From Oscillospiraceae bacterium (GTDB taxonomy: Bacteria; Bacillota; Clostridia; Oscillospirales; Acutalibacteraceae): a stretch of DNA of 64,000 bases. Position numbers and translations under genes: made by a program. Shown here one piece after another: positions 26,720 to 36,425 of this stretch. The notes beneath the pieces are model-generated. The model saw only the letters and a program-made list of their open reading frames with translations, did not search any database and was not told where the DNA came from. The stretch is taken from assembly GCA_022483045.1 (NCBI GenBank), contig JAKVOA010000002.1, forward strand, positions 426,501-490,500, given 5' to 3'. Positions within the stretch are counted from its first letter, which is position 1; each line of letters starts with the position of its first letter.

Positions 26720-27328
26720 ATGTTATTTTCTGGAAAACAAGTTCCCGCAGGACCAGTGGAGTGGATTTTAGCCGGCTTGGGCAACCCGGGTACAAAGTAT
26801 GAGGGAACCCGCCACAACACCGGCTTTATGGCATTGGACTGCATTGCCGAGAAAGCCGGCGTGACTGTTGACCGGCTGCAGTTTGAGGGGCAGTGCGCGC
26901 AGGCGCAGGTCGGCGGCAAAAAAGTGCTGCTCTTAAAGCCTATGACTTTTATGAATCTTTCTGGGCGCAGTGTCACCGCGGCCATGCGCTTTTATAAGCT
27001 GCCGCCCGAGCGCGTCATTGTCTTTTTCGACGACATTTCCCTTGCCTGCGGGCGGCTGCGCATTCGCCGCAAGGGCAGTGACGGCGGACACAACGGCATG
27101 AAAAACATCATCTATCTTTCTGGCAGTGATGCTTTTCCGCGGGTAAAAATCGGCACTGGCGCAAAGCCTAGCCCCGAATGGGATTTGGCAGATTGGGTGC
27201 TCAGCCGCTTTTCCGCGCAGGACGCAAAGTTGATGCAGCAGAGCATTGAGCATGCTGCCGAAGCGGCCGAGCTTTTGGTGAACGGCAAAACGGATGAGGC
27301 AATGAACCGCTACAACGTGCGCGGCTGA
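26720..27328 (+). CDS. pth: peptidyl-tRNA hydrolase
   Basis: A 202-aa enzyme that frees tRNAs from peptidyl-tRNA after abortive translation. Motifs are GLGNPGTKYEGTRHNTGF (with the catalytic His), KPMTFMNLSG, FFDDISLACGRLRIRRKGSDGGHNGMK and RVKIGTG. About ten extra residues precede the usual start (a MLFSGKQVPAGPVEW leader). Its place between prs and mfd is conserved among Firmicutes, though here an oppositely oriented symporter gene is inserted before mfd. Confidence 0.96.
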   Translation: MLFSGKQVPAGPVEWILAGLGNPGTKYEGTRHNTGFMALDCIAEKAGVTVDRLQFEGQCAQAQVGGKKVLLLKPMTFMNLSGRSVTAAMRFYKLPPERVIVFFDDISLACGRLRIRRKGSDGGHNGMKNIIYLSGSDAFPRVKIGTGAKPSPEWDLADWVLSRFSAQDAKLMQQSIEHAAEAAELLVNGKTDEAMNRYNVRG

Positions 27329-27349
27329 GGCCTTCTTTACAAAAAGGCA

Positions 27350-27383
27350 TAAAAAAGCCGCATGGCCCAAAAGCACATGCGGC
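27350..27383 (-). terminator. terminator of NSS symporter gene
   Basis: GCCGCATG and CATGCGGC arms, with TTTTTTATGCC following on the minus strand. It lies between two convergent genes. Confidence 0.7.
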
Positions 27384-27393
27384 AGAAAAAAGA

Positions 27394-28764
27394 TTACAGT
27401 TTAATGATGCCCAGTGCATTCAGAACACTGGAAACAAGAATCAGAATAATGAAAATAGGCGAAATCCATTTGGTCATTACGTTGCAGAGCTTTTCCCGGT
27501 GGAATTTTGAGCTGATGGTCACTTCGTCGTCAATGCTCTTCATGCCGACAAACCAGCCTACACAGATGCAGGTAAACAGCGCAACCAGCGGCATTAAGAT
27601 GCTGTTGCTGATAAAGTCGAAGAAGTCGAGAAAATCAAATCCAAGCGGCGTTACACCCGAAAGGACGCCAAAGCCAAGCGACGATAGTATGCCTAGGGCT
27701 ATGGCACAGGCCAGGGACAGCAGGGTCGCCGGTTTGCGGCCGATGTGCAGTTTGTCCATGATAATGGAAACAACAGTTTCCATTAAGGCAATCGAAGAAG
27801 TCAGCGCTGCAAACAACACCAGCAGGAAGAACACCGCACCGGCAATGACACCGCCGATACCCATGCTGGAAAAGACCTTTGGCAGCATGACAAACATTAG
27901 CCCGGGGCCCTGCTTTAGCTGAGACGGGCTGCCGCCGGAGAACGAAAAGACCGCCGGAATAATGGTCAGGCCCGCCAGAAGCGCTACACCGGTGTCGAAA
28001 ACATCGACTTGTGTTGCGGATTTTTCCAGGTCTTCATCTTTCTTTACATAAGAGCCGTAGGTAATCGTAATGCCCATGGCAAGACTTAAAGAATAGAAAA
28101 GCTGACCCAAAGCCGCCAAAATGGTGTTTGCCGAAAAATGTGAAAAATCCGGAATCAGGTAATACTTTACGCCGGCCATGGCATTGGGCAGGGTCAGCGA
28201 ATAAATAGCAGTGCCGATATTCAGAATCAGCAGAATCGGCATGAGCAGGCGGCTGACTTTCTCTACGCCTTTTTCCACGCCGAACATGACAATGACAGCC
28301 GTTGCGCAGATAAACAGCAGAAACCAGACGATCGGCTCGCCGGTTTGCCCAATATAGGAAGAAAAGAACCCGTCTTTGGCAGAAGCTGCGCTCTGCCCGG
28401 TGACAAATACGCCGAAATACTTAAAGACCCAGCCGCCTATGACGCAGTAATAAGGCAGGATAATCATGGGTACAATCGAAGAGAGATACCCCAGCCATTT
28501 GAAGCGGTGATCCAGTTTGCCAAAAGCCTCAATGGCAGAAACGCCGGTCTTGCGCCCAATTGCAAACTCGACCATCATCAGGCTGAAACCAAAAGTCACA
28601 GCCAGAATAATGTAAACCAGCAAAAAGGTGCCGCCGCCGTACTTTGCGGCAAGATACGGAAATCGCCAAATGTTTCCTAGACCTACAGCCGAGCCGGCCG
28701 CGGCCATGACAAATCCGAGCCGGCTGCTGAACGCGCCACGCTCTGTTTTTCCTTCTTTCATCAT
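27394..28764 (-). CDS. NSS family sodium-dependent transporter
   Basis: A 456-aa membrane protein of the neurotransmitter:sodium symporter (LeuT) family. The N-terminal signature RLGFVMAAAGSAVGLGNIWRFPYL covers helix 1 with its unwound substrate and sodium site. About 11-12 helices follow, fitting bacterial members that have 11. The substrate is probably an amino acid; it cannot be specified. It is transcribed alone, convergent with pth and divergent from mfd. It breaks the usual pth-mfd adjacency, so it is probably a later insertion into this conserved cluster. Confidence 0.92.
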   Translation of the reverse strand: MMKEGKTERGAFSSRLGFVMAAAGSAVGLGNIWRFPYLAAKYGGGTFLLVYIILAVTFGFSLMMVEFAIGRKTGVSAIEAFGKLDHRFKWLGYLSSIVPMIILPYYCVIGGWVFKYFGVFVTGQSAASAKDGFFSSYIGQTGEPIVWFLLFICATAVIVMFGVEKGVEKVSRLLMPILLILNIGTAIYSLTLPNAMAGVKYYLIPDFSHFSANTILAALGQLFYSLSLAMGITITYGSYVKKDEDLEKSATQVDVFDTGVALLAGLTIIPAVFSFSGGSPSQLKQGPGLMFVMLPKVFSSMGIGGVIAGAVFFLLVLFAALTSSIALMETVVSIIMDKLHIGRKPATLLSLACAIALGILSSLGFGVLSGVTPLGFDFLDFFDFISNSILMPLVALFTCICVGWFVGMKSIDDEVTISSKFHREKLCNVMTKWISPIFIILILVSSVLNALGIIKL

Positions 28765-28932
28765 AATCCCCCTCTGTGTTGTACGAAAGAAACAAGCTTT
28801 TCCCTCAAATTAAGAAATATTTAGCCTTTATTATAGCACATCTGTGCATAAAATCCCATATAAACTTTCAAAGTCCATTCATTTCATTGTTTCAGCCGGG
28901 CTGGATGATTAATCCTGTAGTAGGAGACCTTT

Positions 28933-31900
28933 ATGAAATTTATTGTAAATGCACTATCCCGTATGCGGGAATACCGCTTGCTGCTAGATGCAGTGCGGCA
29001 GAAAAATGTCCCTGCGGCCGTCACAGGACTTTCGGGCATTCATAAAGCAAACTTAATTTACGCGCTGTGGGTACACACCGGGCAGCGCGCTTTTGTCGTG
29101 GCCGGCGATGAAGCCGAGGCGGCCCGCCTTGTGGGTGACCTTGCCGCGCAGGGAATGCGCGCACTGTATTATCCGTTGCGGGATTTAACGCTGCGAAACG
29201 GCGAAACCGGCTCCCATGAATACGAACACCAGCGCTTGCAGGTGCTTGCGCAGCTGCTAAACGGCGAATGCGATGCTGTGGTCTGCTGTATTGACGGTGC
29301 CCTGCAGGAAACCATGCCGCCAGAGGCTCTGCGCACCCGCATGCGTACGTTTTCCCCCGGCGACACCCTGCCCCCGCAGCAGGCGGAGGCTCTGCTGCTG
29401 CGCTGTGGCTATGAGCGGGCGGTGCAGGTAGAGGGCCCCGGTCAGTTTGCCCGCCGCGGCGGCATTCTTGACGTTTTTCCGCCGGAAAGTACCGCGCCGG
29501 TGCGCCTGGAATTTTGGGGCGATGAAGTGGATACGCTCTCTTTCTTTGACCCGCAGACCCAGCGCCGCACCGACCCTGCCCCGCAGGTCTGCATTTCCGC
29601 AGCAGCAGAGGCACTGGCAGACGACCCGGCCGCGCTTGCAGCACGTATTCGCAAAATTGCATCTTCGCTGCGCGGAAAAAATGCACCCCTCGCCCGCCCT
29701 ATTCTGCAGGAACAGGCAGATATGCTGCAGCAGGGCGTTAAACTTTCGTGTATGGACAAATTCCTACCAATTTTATACGATACGCCAGCCTGCCTTTTCA
29801 GCTACTGCGGGGAAGATGATCTTGTGTTTGTCAGTGAAACGGTCAATGTTAAAGAAAAAATGCGCACTGCGCAGTTTCACTGGAATGAGGACCTTAAGGC
29901 AGACCTTGTAGACGGCACGCTCTGCCGCCACCTTGACAGCTACAGCAAAACGTGGGCAGATGCCCTTTCCTTTTTTGAAAAAGCCAATACCGTTTTTCTG
30001 GATACCTTTGCCCGCGGCAGCTACGAGGTACCGGTTAAGACACTGCTGAACTTCACGGCCCGGCAGCTTTCCGTCTGGGGCGGCTCAGCAGAAACATTGA
30101 CCGATGACCTTTCTGAGATGCTGCGTAAAAAGTGGTCCTGTGCTGTGCTTGCCGGCAATGAGCGCAGTGCCCATACGACGGTGACGGACCTGCTTTCTGC
30201 CGGCATCAATGCGTATTACACAGCGGACACGGAAGAAATCGCGCGCGGTGCCGTGGCCGTGCTGCCCGTTTCCCTTTCCGCCGGGGCCGAGTGGCCGGGT
30301 GCATTTCTGGGGATTATCACCCATGGCCGGCTGCTGCAGCAGGCCAAGCACCGCAAAGCAAAACACAATAAAAACAGCCGCCCGCTCAGTTCCCTTTCCG
30401 AGCTGCAGGCGGGCGACTATGTGGTGCACGAAAGCCACGGTATCGGCGTTTATCAAGGAATTCATAAAATTGATACGCACGGCATTATTAAGGATTATAT
30501 TAAAATTCAGTACGCGAAGGGTGACACCCTGTACGTTCCGGTGACACAGCTGGACTTGGTCAGCCGGTATATCGGCCCGCGGGAAGACGCCGCTGTGCAC
30601 CTGCACCGTCTGGGCGGCACCGAGTGGCAGAAAACCAAAAGCCATGTGCGCCGCGCTGTGCAGGATATGGCAAAAGAGCTGATTAAACTGTACGCGGCAC
30701 GCATGCAGGCAAAAGGCTTTGCCTTTTCCCCGGACTGCGAGATGCAGCGCGACTTTGAGAGCCGCTTTGAGTTTGAAGAAACCGACGACCAGCTGCGCTG
30801 CGTAGAGGAAATCAAGGGCGACATGGAGCGGCAGGCCCCCATGGACCGCCTGCTGTGCGGCGACGTGGGCTTTGGCAAGACCGAGGTCGCTCTGCGCGCC
30901 GCATTTAAGTGTATCTGTGACGGCAAGCAGTGCGCTCTTTTGGTGCCCACCACCATTTTGGCGTGGCAGCATTACCAGACTGCGCTGCGCCGCATGGAGG
31001 GCTTTCCACTGACAGTCGAGCTGCTTTCGCGTTTTCGCACACCCAAACAGCAGCAGCAGATTATCGAAAAGCTGCGCCGCGGTGAAGTGAATCTGATTAT
31101 CGGTACGCACCGCCTCATCAGTAAAGATGTCAAGTTCCGCGACCTGGGGCTGGTCATTATTGATGAGGAGCAGCGCTTTGGCGTTGCGCAGAAAGAAAAG
31201 CTGAAGCATTTGTGCAACAATGTCGATGTGCTGACTCTGTCGGCTACCCCAATTCCGCGTACCCTGAATATGGCTATGTCCGGCATACGCGATATGAGTG
31301 TACTGGAAGAGGCCCCGCATGACCGTCACCCGGTGCAGACCTATGTCATGGAGCACGACGAGGGCATTTTGGCAGACGCTGTCCGGCGGGAACTGCGCCG
31401 CGGCGGGCAGGTTTACTGGCTGCACAACGATGTTGCTTCCATTACGCGGGTGGCTGCCCGACTCAAGGCCCGCGTACCCGAGGCACGCATCGGTATCGGC
31501 CACGGAAAAATGAGCGAGCAGGAGCTTTCGGAGGTATGGCGGCAGCTGATCGACCACGAAATTGATGTACTGGTCTGTACTACCATCATAGAGACCGGCG
31601 TGGATGTGCCCAACGCCAATACCCTGATTATCGACAATGCTGACCGTATGGGCCTTTCGCAGCTGCATCAGATCCGCGGGCGCGTGGGGCGCAGTTCGCG
31701 GCGTGCCTATGCGTACTTTACGTTCCGCAGGAACAAAGCGCTGTCCGAGATTGCCCAGAAGCGCCTGTCGGCAATACGCGAATTTACAGAATTCGGTTCC
31801 GGCTTTAAAATTGCCATGCGCGACCTTGAGATTCGCGGCGCGGGCAATATTTTGGGCGGCGAACAGCATGGCCATATGGAGGCAGTCGGCTATGAAATGT

Positions 31901-32448
31901 ACCTGAAGCTTTTAGGCGACGCGATCGCCGCCGAAAAAGGAGAAGCCCCGCCGCAGGGTGAAGAGTGCCTGATGGATCTGCAGCTGCAGGCGCATATTCC
32001 CGAAAGCTATATTCCCGACAGCAGCGGCCGGCTGGAGATGTACCGCCGCATTGCCGATATTCGCAGCAATGAAGATGCAATGGATGTGACCGATGAGCTG
32101 ATCGACCGCTATGGCGACCCGCCCGAGAGCGTAGAGGGCCTCGTGCAGATTGCCCTGCTGCGCAACATGGCGGGAATGTGCGGCGTGACGGAAATCAAAG
32201 AACAGCAGAGGCAGCTGCAGCTGTACCAAAAGCAGCTGAACATGCAGTGGATTGCGGCTCTTTCGGCGCAGTATCCGGGGCGTGTGCTGGTCAATGCGGG
32301 TGCGCGGCCGTATATCGCGGTGCACCTGCAGCCGGGCGAAGATACGCTGACTTTGCTCAAAAACATTCTGCAAAGCCGTCCTTCCGGGAAAAGGCACAGG
32401 GCGCCCGCTGCCCCCGCAAAAGAAATGGACAAATCAGCTGGCAAGTAG
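28933..32448 (+). CDS. mfd: transcription-repair coupling factor
   Basis: A 1171-aa translocase that removes stalled RNA polymerase and recruits UvrA to damaged DNA. There is an N-terminal UvrB-like region (FARRGGILDVFPPES at about 175), a CarD-like polymerase-interacting domain (AGDYVVHESHGIGVYQGI at about 495), and a RecG-like motor with GDVGFGKTEVALRAAF (Walker A), DEEQRFG and SATPIPRTLNMAMSG. The TRG and C-terminal domain follows (GAGNILGGEQHGH, then ESYIPDSSGRLEMYRRIA). Length is normal. A long 596-codon frame on the opposite strand is a shadow of this gene. Confidence 0.97.
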   Translation: MKFIVNALSRMREYRLLLDAVRQKNVPAAVTGLSGIHKANLIYALWVHTGQRAFVVAGDEAEAARLVGDLAAQGMRALYYPLRDLTLRNGETGSHEYEHQRLQVLAQLLNGECDAVVCCIDGALQETMPPEALRTRMRTFSPGDTLPPQQAEALLLRCGYERAVQVEGPGQFARRGGILDVFPPESTAPVRLEFWGDEVDTLSFFDPQTQRRTDPAPQVCISAAAEALADDPAALAARIRKIASSLRGKNAPLARPILQEQADMLQQGVKLSCMDKFLPILYDTPACLFSYCGEDDLVFVSETVNVKEKMRTAQFHWNEDLKADLVDGTLCRHLDSYSKTWADALSFFEKANTVFLDTFARGSYEVPVKTLLNFTARQLSVWGGSAETLTDDLSEMLRKKWSCAVLAGNERSAHTTVTDLLSAGINAYYTADTEEIARGAVAVLPVSLSAGAEWPGAFLGIITHGRLLQQAKHRKAKHNKNSRPLSSLSELQAGDYVVHESHGIGVYQGIHKIDTHGIIKDYIKIQYAKGDTLYVPVTQLDLVSRYIGPREDAAVHLHRLGGTEWQKTKSHVRRAVQDMAKELIKLYAARMQAKGFAFSPDCEMQRDFESRFEFEETDDQLRCVEEIKGDMERQAPMDRLLCGDVGFGKTEVALRAAFKCICDGKQCALLVPTTILAWQHYQTALRRMEGFPLTVELLSRFRTPKQQQQIIEKLRRGEVNLIIGTHRLISKDVKFRDLGLVIIDEEQRFGVAQKEKLKHLCNNVDVLTLSATPIPRTLNMAMSGIRDMSVLEEAPHDRHPVQTYVMEHDEGILADAVRRELRRGGQVYWLHNDVASITRVAARLKARVPEARIGIGHGKMSEQELSEVWRQLIDHEIDVLVCTTIIETGVDVPNANTLIIDNADRMGLSQLHQIRGRVGRSSRRAYAYFTFRRNKALSEIAQKRLSAIREFTEFGSGFKIAMRDLEIRGAGNILGGEQHGHMEAVGYEMYLKLLGDAIAAEKGEAPPQGEECLMDLQLQAHIPESYIPDSSGRLEMYRRIADIRSNEDAMDVTDELIDRYGDPPESVEGLVQIALLRNMAGMCGVTEIKEQQRQLQLYQKQLNMQWIAALSAQYPGRVLVNAGARPYIAVHLQPGEDTLTLLKNILQSRPSGKRHRAPAAPAKEMDKSAGK

Positions 32449-32526
32449 TATAATACGGCTGTATACATTTTTGTATTTATTGAAAAAAATAACGTTGAAA
32501 AATGGAAAGCGGAGAGTGTAATAGCC

Positions 32527-33960
32527 ATGAAATTAAAGAGATTTACCGCCGGCGTTTTGGCCTGTGCGCTGGTTACGGGCGCTGCCGCCGGTTGTACGGT
32601 CGGGAAAGATCAGTCTTGGTGTGCAAAAACAGACAGCCTGTCTCTGCCCGCCGGTGTGTATATTTATGAGCTTTACAATGCTTACAGCGAAGCCCAGAGC
32701 AAAACCACCGAGTCCGATATGAAAAAGGCAAAAATCGACAATAAAGATGCCATGACATGGATCGGCGACCGCGCAAAGCAGCTGACCAATGAGCTGTTTG
32801 TGCTGAATGATAAAATGAAGCAGATGAAGCTGAGCTTTACTGCCTCTGAAAGTTCCGAAATCAAGCAGGTTGCCGACAACGCCTGGACACAGCAGTATTC
32901 CAGTATGTTCAGCGACAAGCATGTTTCAGATACTTCTTTTAAGACCGCCTATGCAGAGTACACGTATCAGCTGCGCAAAGTCTTTCTTGGCACCTACGAC
33001 ACCGGTGGAAGCAAGGCGGTTTCGGAAAAGACACAGAAAGAGTATTTTGAAAAGCATTATTCCGATATTGAGTATATGTACGTTCCACTGGAGAAAACAT
33101 CCACTTCCAGCAGCTCCTCTGCAGCGAGCAGTGCAGCTTCCTCCGCAGCAAGCAGCAAAGCTTCCTCTGCAGCGAGCAGTGCAGCTTCCTCCGCGGCAAG
33201 CAGCAAAGCTTCCTCTGCAGCGAGCAGTGCAGCTTCCTCCGCGGCAAGCAGCAAAGCTTCCTCTGCAGCGAGCAGTGCAGCTTCCTCCGCAGCAAGCAGC
33301 AAAGCTTCCTCTGCAGCGAGCAGTGCAGCTTCCTCCGCGGCAAGCAGCTCGACTTCTTCCGCGGCAAGCACGACCATGACAGCAGCGGAAAAAGCAGCGC
33401 TAAAAAAAGAATTGGATGGTTACCTTACACAGATTCGCGGCGGTAAAACAACCTTAAAGGCTGCCAGTGCCGCTTATGCAAAGGCGCACGGCTCCACTGA
33501 TTCCTACCAGACCATGACCGAAGATATGGATTCCTCCACAGCAACTTCTTCTCTGCCTACCGATATGATTTCTGCGGCCAAAGAGATGAAAGCCGGCGAG
33601 ACCCGCCTGCTTGAAGTTTCTTCTACCTACTATGTGATGATGAGCAAAAACGATGTCACTAAAAAGACGGCCTCTTTCTTAAAGGACAGCAGCAACCGTC
33701 TGCAGATTCTCTATGCGATGAAAGGTACAGAATTCCTGAAAGAAATTGAAAATGAAGCGAAAAACTATAAGGGTGTTACCTGGAATGACGCCGTGACCAA
33801 AAAGTTCACAGCGGACTTGTACTACACAGCGCCTTCCAGCAGTGCAGCATCTACTGCAGCGAGCAGCGCCGCATCTACCGCGGCAAGCAGTGCGGCATCT
33901 ACCGCGGCAAGCAGTGCGGCATCTACCGTGGCGAGCAGCTCGGCGTCCTCTAAAAAGTAA
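32527..33960 (+). CDS. repeat-rich lipoprotein, SurA/PrsA-like foldase relative
   Basis: A 477-aa lipoprotein: signal peptide with lipobox GAAAGC (Cys about residue 23), a helical region (25-185) like the N-terminal chaperone part of PrsA/SurA proteins, a Ser/Ala-only insert (about 197-280), a region (285-425) resembling a worn parvulin domain, and a second Ser/Ala/Thr tail to residue 477. The DNA of the insert is a 48-base tandem repeat. Following mfd with a foldase lipoprotein is a common clostridial order, which supports the PrsA-like reading. I see no clear parvulin active-site signature, so enzymatic activity is doubtful. Surface or cell-wall-spanning roles for the spacer are inferred. 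Confidence 0.75.
   Translation: MKLKRFTAGVLACALVTGAAAGCTVGKDQSWCAKTDSLSLPAGVYIYELYNAYSEAQSKTTESDMKKAKIDNKDAMTWIGDRAKQLTNELFVLNDKMKQMKLSFTASESSEIKQVADNAWTQQYSSMFSDKHVSDTSFKTAYAEYTYQLRKVFLGTYDTGGSKAVSEKTQKEYFEKHYSDIEYMYVPLEKTSTSSSSSAASSAASSAASSKASSAASSAASSAASSKASSAASSAASSAASSKASSAASSAASSAASSKASSAASSAASSAASSSTSSAASTTMTAAEKAALKKELDGYLTQIRGGKTTLKAASAAYAKAHGSTDSYQTMTEDMDSSTATSSLPTDMISAAKEMKAGETRLLEVSSTYYVMMSKNDVTKKTASFLKDSSNRLQILYAMKGTEFLKEIENEAKNYKGVTWNDAVTKKFTADLYYTAPSSSAASTAASSAASTAASSAASTAASSAASTVASSSASSKK
33121..33348 (+). repeat. 48-bp in-frame tandem repeat (about 4.8 copies)
   Basis: The unit starts GCAGCGAGCAGTGCAGCTTC and contains one AAGCTT per copy; copies begin at 33121, 33169, 33217, 33265 and 33313. 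Copies differ only at a GCAGCA/GCGGCA position. Each encodes 16 residues of Ser, Ala and one Lys, so copy-number changes keep the frame. Confidence 0.9.
33840..33945 (+). repeat. 24-bp in-frame repeat in the lipoprotein tail
   Basis: About four and a half copies of a 24-base unit encoding AASSAAST (unit GCGGCAAGCAGTGCGGCATC plus TACC) end shortly before the stop codon. Confidence 0.8.
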
Positions 33961-34005
33961 ATTTCCTGCAGGAAATTTATAGGAACAGACAGACAAAAGA
34001 ATAAA

Positions 34006-34045
34006 AAGCTCCGCCGAAACGAGAAACTTTCGGCGGGGCTTTTTG
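34006..34045 (+). terminator. terminator after the repeat lipoprotein gene
   Basis: CCGCCGAAA and TTTCGGCGG arms with flanking AAAGC/GGCTTTTT, on the plus strand. Confidence 0.75.
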
Positions 34046-34096
34046 TATATCCGGTATTTTTCTTCTGAAAAAGTGAAACTGCCGGCTGTAAAATTT

Positions 34097-35260
34097 TCAT
34101 AAAAGGATCAGGGTATCTCCCTGCACGGTGCAGCTGCCATCCAGCTCTTTCACTTTTCGCGTTTTTGCGTCAAAAAGATGATAAAACAGCAGGCTGTCTT
34201 TGCCGTCACTCAAAACGTCCTGCAGAAGCAGAAAACGGTCCTCCAGACAGGTGACAAAGCGGCCGAGCGCTTTGTCATAGGCGGTGTCTACAGTACTGTT
34301 TAAAATGCCCTGCACCCGCACTGTGCTGCCGCAGTCAGTCAGCTTAAAAAAGCGGCCGTCCTGCCCGACAAAGCGTGCACTGGACTCTTGCGGGCCAAGG
34401 TTCAGCTGTGCGGCGTCCCGCTTTGCGCCGGTGTGTTTGCTGACCGCTAAGATATGCTGGCTTTCGGTTGGGAAATGCAGCGCACGAAAATAGAGGTCAT
34501 CCGCGTCCTGCCCGGCAAAACGCAGCAGGCCATCGGTGCCTGCCTGCAGAACCGGCGACATCGGGACTGCAGGGCAGTCTGCTTCCACGGCGAAAAGGAA
34601 GTCTTCCAGCGTACAGGACCAGGCGCAGTCTTTGGCTGGTTCTTTTAAAAAGCGGCGGCTTTGGTAGGCTTTGCGCTTTTCTGCTTCTGTTCCGTAAGAG
34701 CAGGCGGCCAAAAGCTTCTGCTCACCGCCGCCGGTAAACGGGAACAGTTCCGCGCCGGCACAAATGCGCGGGTCCTGTACCGACCAGCAGCAGTCTTTTT
34801 TCAGGTCATACAGACTGGCGGCCTGCGAAAAACCGGTATGCCGGCGGTATTCCTGAAACAAAGAGGCGTCCCGCCGGCTGGGTGCAGTGCGCAGCAGCAC
34901 ATGGTCGGGGTCCAGTGCACAGCAGCTGGCAAAATTTCCGGCAAAGCGTGTGTGCGACCGCTGCAGTTCGCGGCCGGTCTGCTTATCCAGCTTTAGGAAC
35001 CAGGCTTCGCTGCCCCCATTTTCCAGTACGGCTAAAATCATACCGGGAAATGCAGAATAATGGATCAAATAATCCGGCTTTGTCACATGGTAAACCGCCA
35101 GCACGCGCTCGGCGGGCTCGTTGCGGCTGCGGTCCAGCAAAGAAAGGTCCAGCCGGCCCTCAGTGTGGGTTTCCTGTGCATAGTAAATGTGTTCGCTGCT
35201 GCATGATATCAGCTGATTTTTACAGGCGGCAGCGGCGCTGCCAAGGTCTGCAAGTTTCAA
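34097..35260 (-). CDS. unrecognised soluble protein, possible beta-propeller
   Basis: I do not recognise this protein. It is 387 aa from a TTG at 35260 (behind GAAGGTGA) or 410 aa from an ATG at 35329. The ATG overlaps a TATAAT (35328-35333, minus strand) that looks like the gene's own promoter, so I prefer the TTG. No signal peptide or membrane segment is visible. Many short beta-strand-like blocks recur (FAGQDADDLYFRAL, ARFVGQDGRFFKLTD, RFVTCLEDRFLLLQD), suggesting a propeller-like repeat fold. It is divergent from the Smr gene. Cys and Asp content is high; no metal motif is clear. Confidence 0.6.
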   Translation of the reverse strand: MKLADLGSAAAACKNQLISCSSEHIYYAQETHTEGRLDLSLLDRSRNEPAERVLAVYHVTKPDYLIHYSAFPGMILAVLENGGSEAWFLKLDKQTGRELQRSHTRFAGNFASCCALDPDHVLLRTAPSRRDASLFQEYRRHTGFSQAASLYDLKKDCCWSVQDPRICAGAELFPFTGGGEQKLLAACSYGTEAEKRKAYQSRRFLKEPAKDCAWSCTLEDFLFAVEADCPAVPMSPVLQAGTDGLLRFAGQDADDLYFRALHFPTESQHILAVSKHTGAKRDAAQLNLGPQESSARFVGQDGRFFKLTDCGSTVRVQGILNSTVDTAYDKALGRFVTCLEDRFLLLQDVLSDGKDSLLFYHLFDAKTRKVKELDGSCTVQGDTLILL

Positions 35261-35448
35261 AATTTCACCTTCTGTTGTGCGGATATCCGGCCTGTTTTCG
35301 GCGGAATTGATGCGGTCTGTTTTTGTCATTATAACACAGATTTTGTCCTTTTGCAGAAAAACGGAGCAGAGTCGTGTTTCTTTTCTGTTCCTTATCAGGT
35401 ATAATAAATCTATTAGAATAGAAATATATGGGAAGAAGATATACAGCC

Positions 35449-35703
35449 ATGACAGAGTACAGACATGGGACGATTGTAGATTTGGATATTCACGGCGAAA
35501 CCGAGGAAAGCGCCATGCGCCGGCTGACGCACTGGCTTTCCCGTGCGCCGGCAGATGTGACAGAGGTGCGGGTCATTCACGGCTGCCACGGCGGCACAGT
35601 GCTGCGCGACATGGTGCGCGGGCGGCTGAAGCACCCGCGCATTGCCTCAAAGATGATTGCGCTGAATCCCGGCGAGACCAGGCTGATTTTAAAAAAGCCC
35701 TGA
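35449..35703 (+). CDS. Smr domain protein
   Basis: An 84-aa stand-alone Smr domain: VDLDIHGETEESAMRRL (the D-x-H-G motif), VRVIHGCHGGTVLRDMVRG (the H-G-x-G-T motif) and a final RLILKKP. Smr domains, as at the MutS2 C-terminus, bind or nick structured DNA or RNA. TATAAT at 35400-35405 puts the transcript start near 35412. I prefer the ATG at 35449 over the one at 35428, which lacks a ribosome binding site. It lies 19 bases before the ABC ATPase gene and may share its transcript. Confidence 0.85.
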   Translation: MTEYRHGTIVDLDIHGETEESAMRRLTHWLSRAPADVTEVRVIHGCHGGTVLRDMVRGRLKHPRIASKMIALNPGETRLILKKP

Positions 35704-35722
35704 CAGGGAAAACGGAGGATAT

Positions 35723-36424
35723 ATGGCATACGTTTCTTTTTGTGATGTGCGAAAAGAATATCATATGGGTGATACTGTTATTTCCGCGGCTGACGGTGTC
35801 AGCTTCGAGGTGGAAAAAGGCGAGTTTGTGGTAATGGTTGGCCCCAGCGGCGCCGGCAAGACCACCGTGCTCAATATGCTTGGTGGCATGGATAGCTGCA
35901 CTTCCGGCACCATTGAGGTAGACGGGCGCAAAGTCAGCGCCTGCAGCGAGCGCGAGCTGACCGAGTACCGCCGGTATGATGTGGGCTTTGTATTCCAATT
36001 CTATAATTTAATACAAAATCTGACTGCTTTGGAAAACGTGGAGCTGGCGTCACAGATCTGCCGCGATCCGCTGGACCCGCGCAAGGTGCTGCGGCAGGTG
36101 GGACTTGCTGACCGAATGGACAACTTCCCGGCGCAGCTTTCCGGCGGGGAGCAGCAGCGCGTGGCAATCGCCCGTGCACTGGCAAAAAACCCAAAGCTGC
36201 TTTTGTGCGACGAACCGACCGGCGCCTTAGACTACGCGACAGGGCGGCAGGTACTGCAGCTTTTGCAGAGCACCTGCCGGGATTATGGTCGCACCGTGGT
36301 GGTCATTACCCACAACCAGGCCTTTGCCGCCATGGCCGACCGCGTGATTCGTATCCATTCCGGAAAAGTGCAGGAGGTCAGGACGAATCCCTCACCGCTT
36401 CCGGCAGAAAGGATCGAGTGGTAA
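35723..36424 (+). CDS. MacB/LolD-type ABC transporter ATPase
   Basis: A 233-aa ATPase with Walker [10 protein letters not shown], signature [15 protein letters not shown], Walker [13 protein letters not shown] and the family [20 protein letters not shown] segment. It pairs with the large FtsX-like permease whose start codon follows one base after this stop. Such pairs move or sense substrates from the outer leaflet (peptides, lipids, antibiotics) by mechanotransmission rather than classical import. Confidence 0.93.
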   Translation: MAYVSFCDVRKEYHMGDTVISAADGVSFEVEKGEFVVMVGPSGAGKTTVLNMLGGMDSCTSGTIEVDGRKVSACSERELTEYRRYDVGFVFQFYNLIQNLTALENVELASQICRDPLDPRKVLRQVGLADRMDNFPAQLSGGEQQRVAIARALAKNPKLLLCDEPTGALDYATGRQVLQLLQSTCRDYGRTVVVITHNQAFAAMADRVIRIHSGKVQEVRTNPSPLPAERIEW

Positions 36425-36425
36425 C

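Noticed and set aside
30085..31875. 596-codon frame on the minus strand inside mfd
   Set aside because: Antisense to conserved Mfd motor motifs; long shadow frames are common in GC-rich genes.
33121..33348. Possible CRISPR-like array
   Set aside because: Units are contiguous, coding and without unique spacers; it is an in-frame Ser/Ala tandem repeat.
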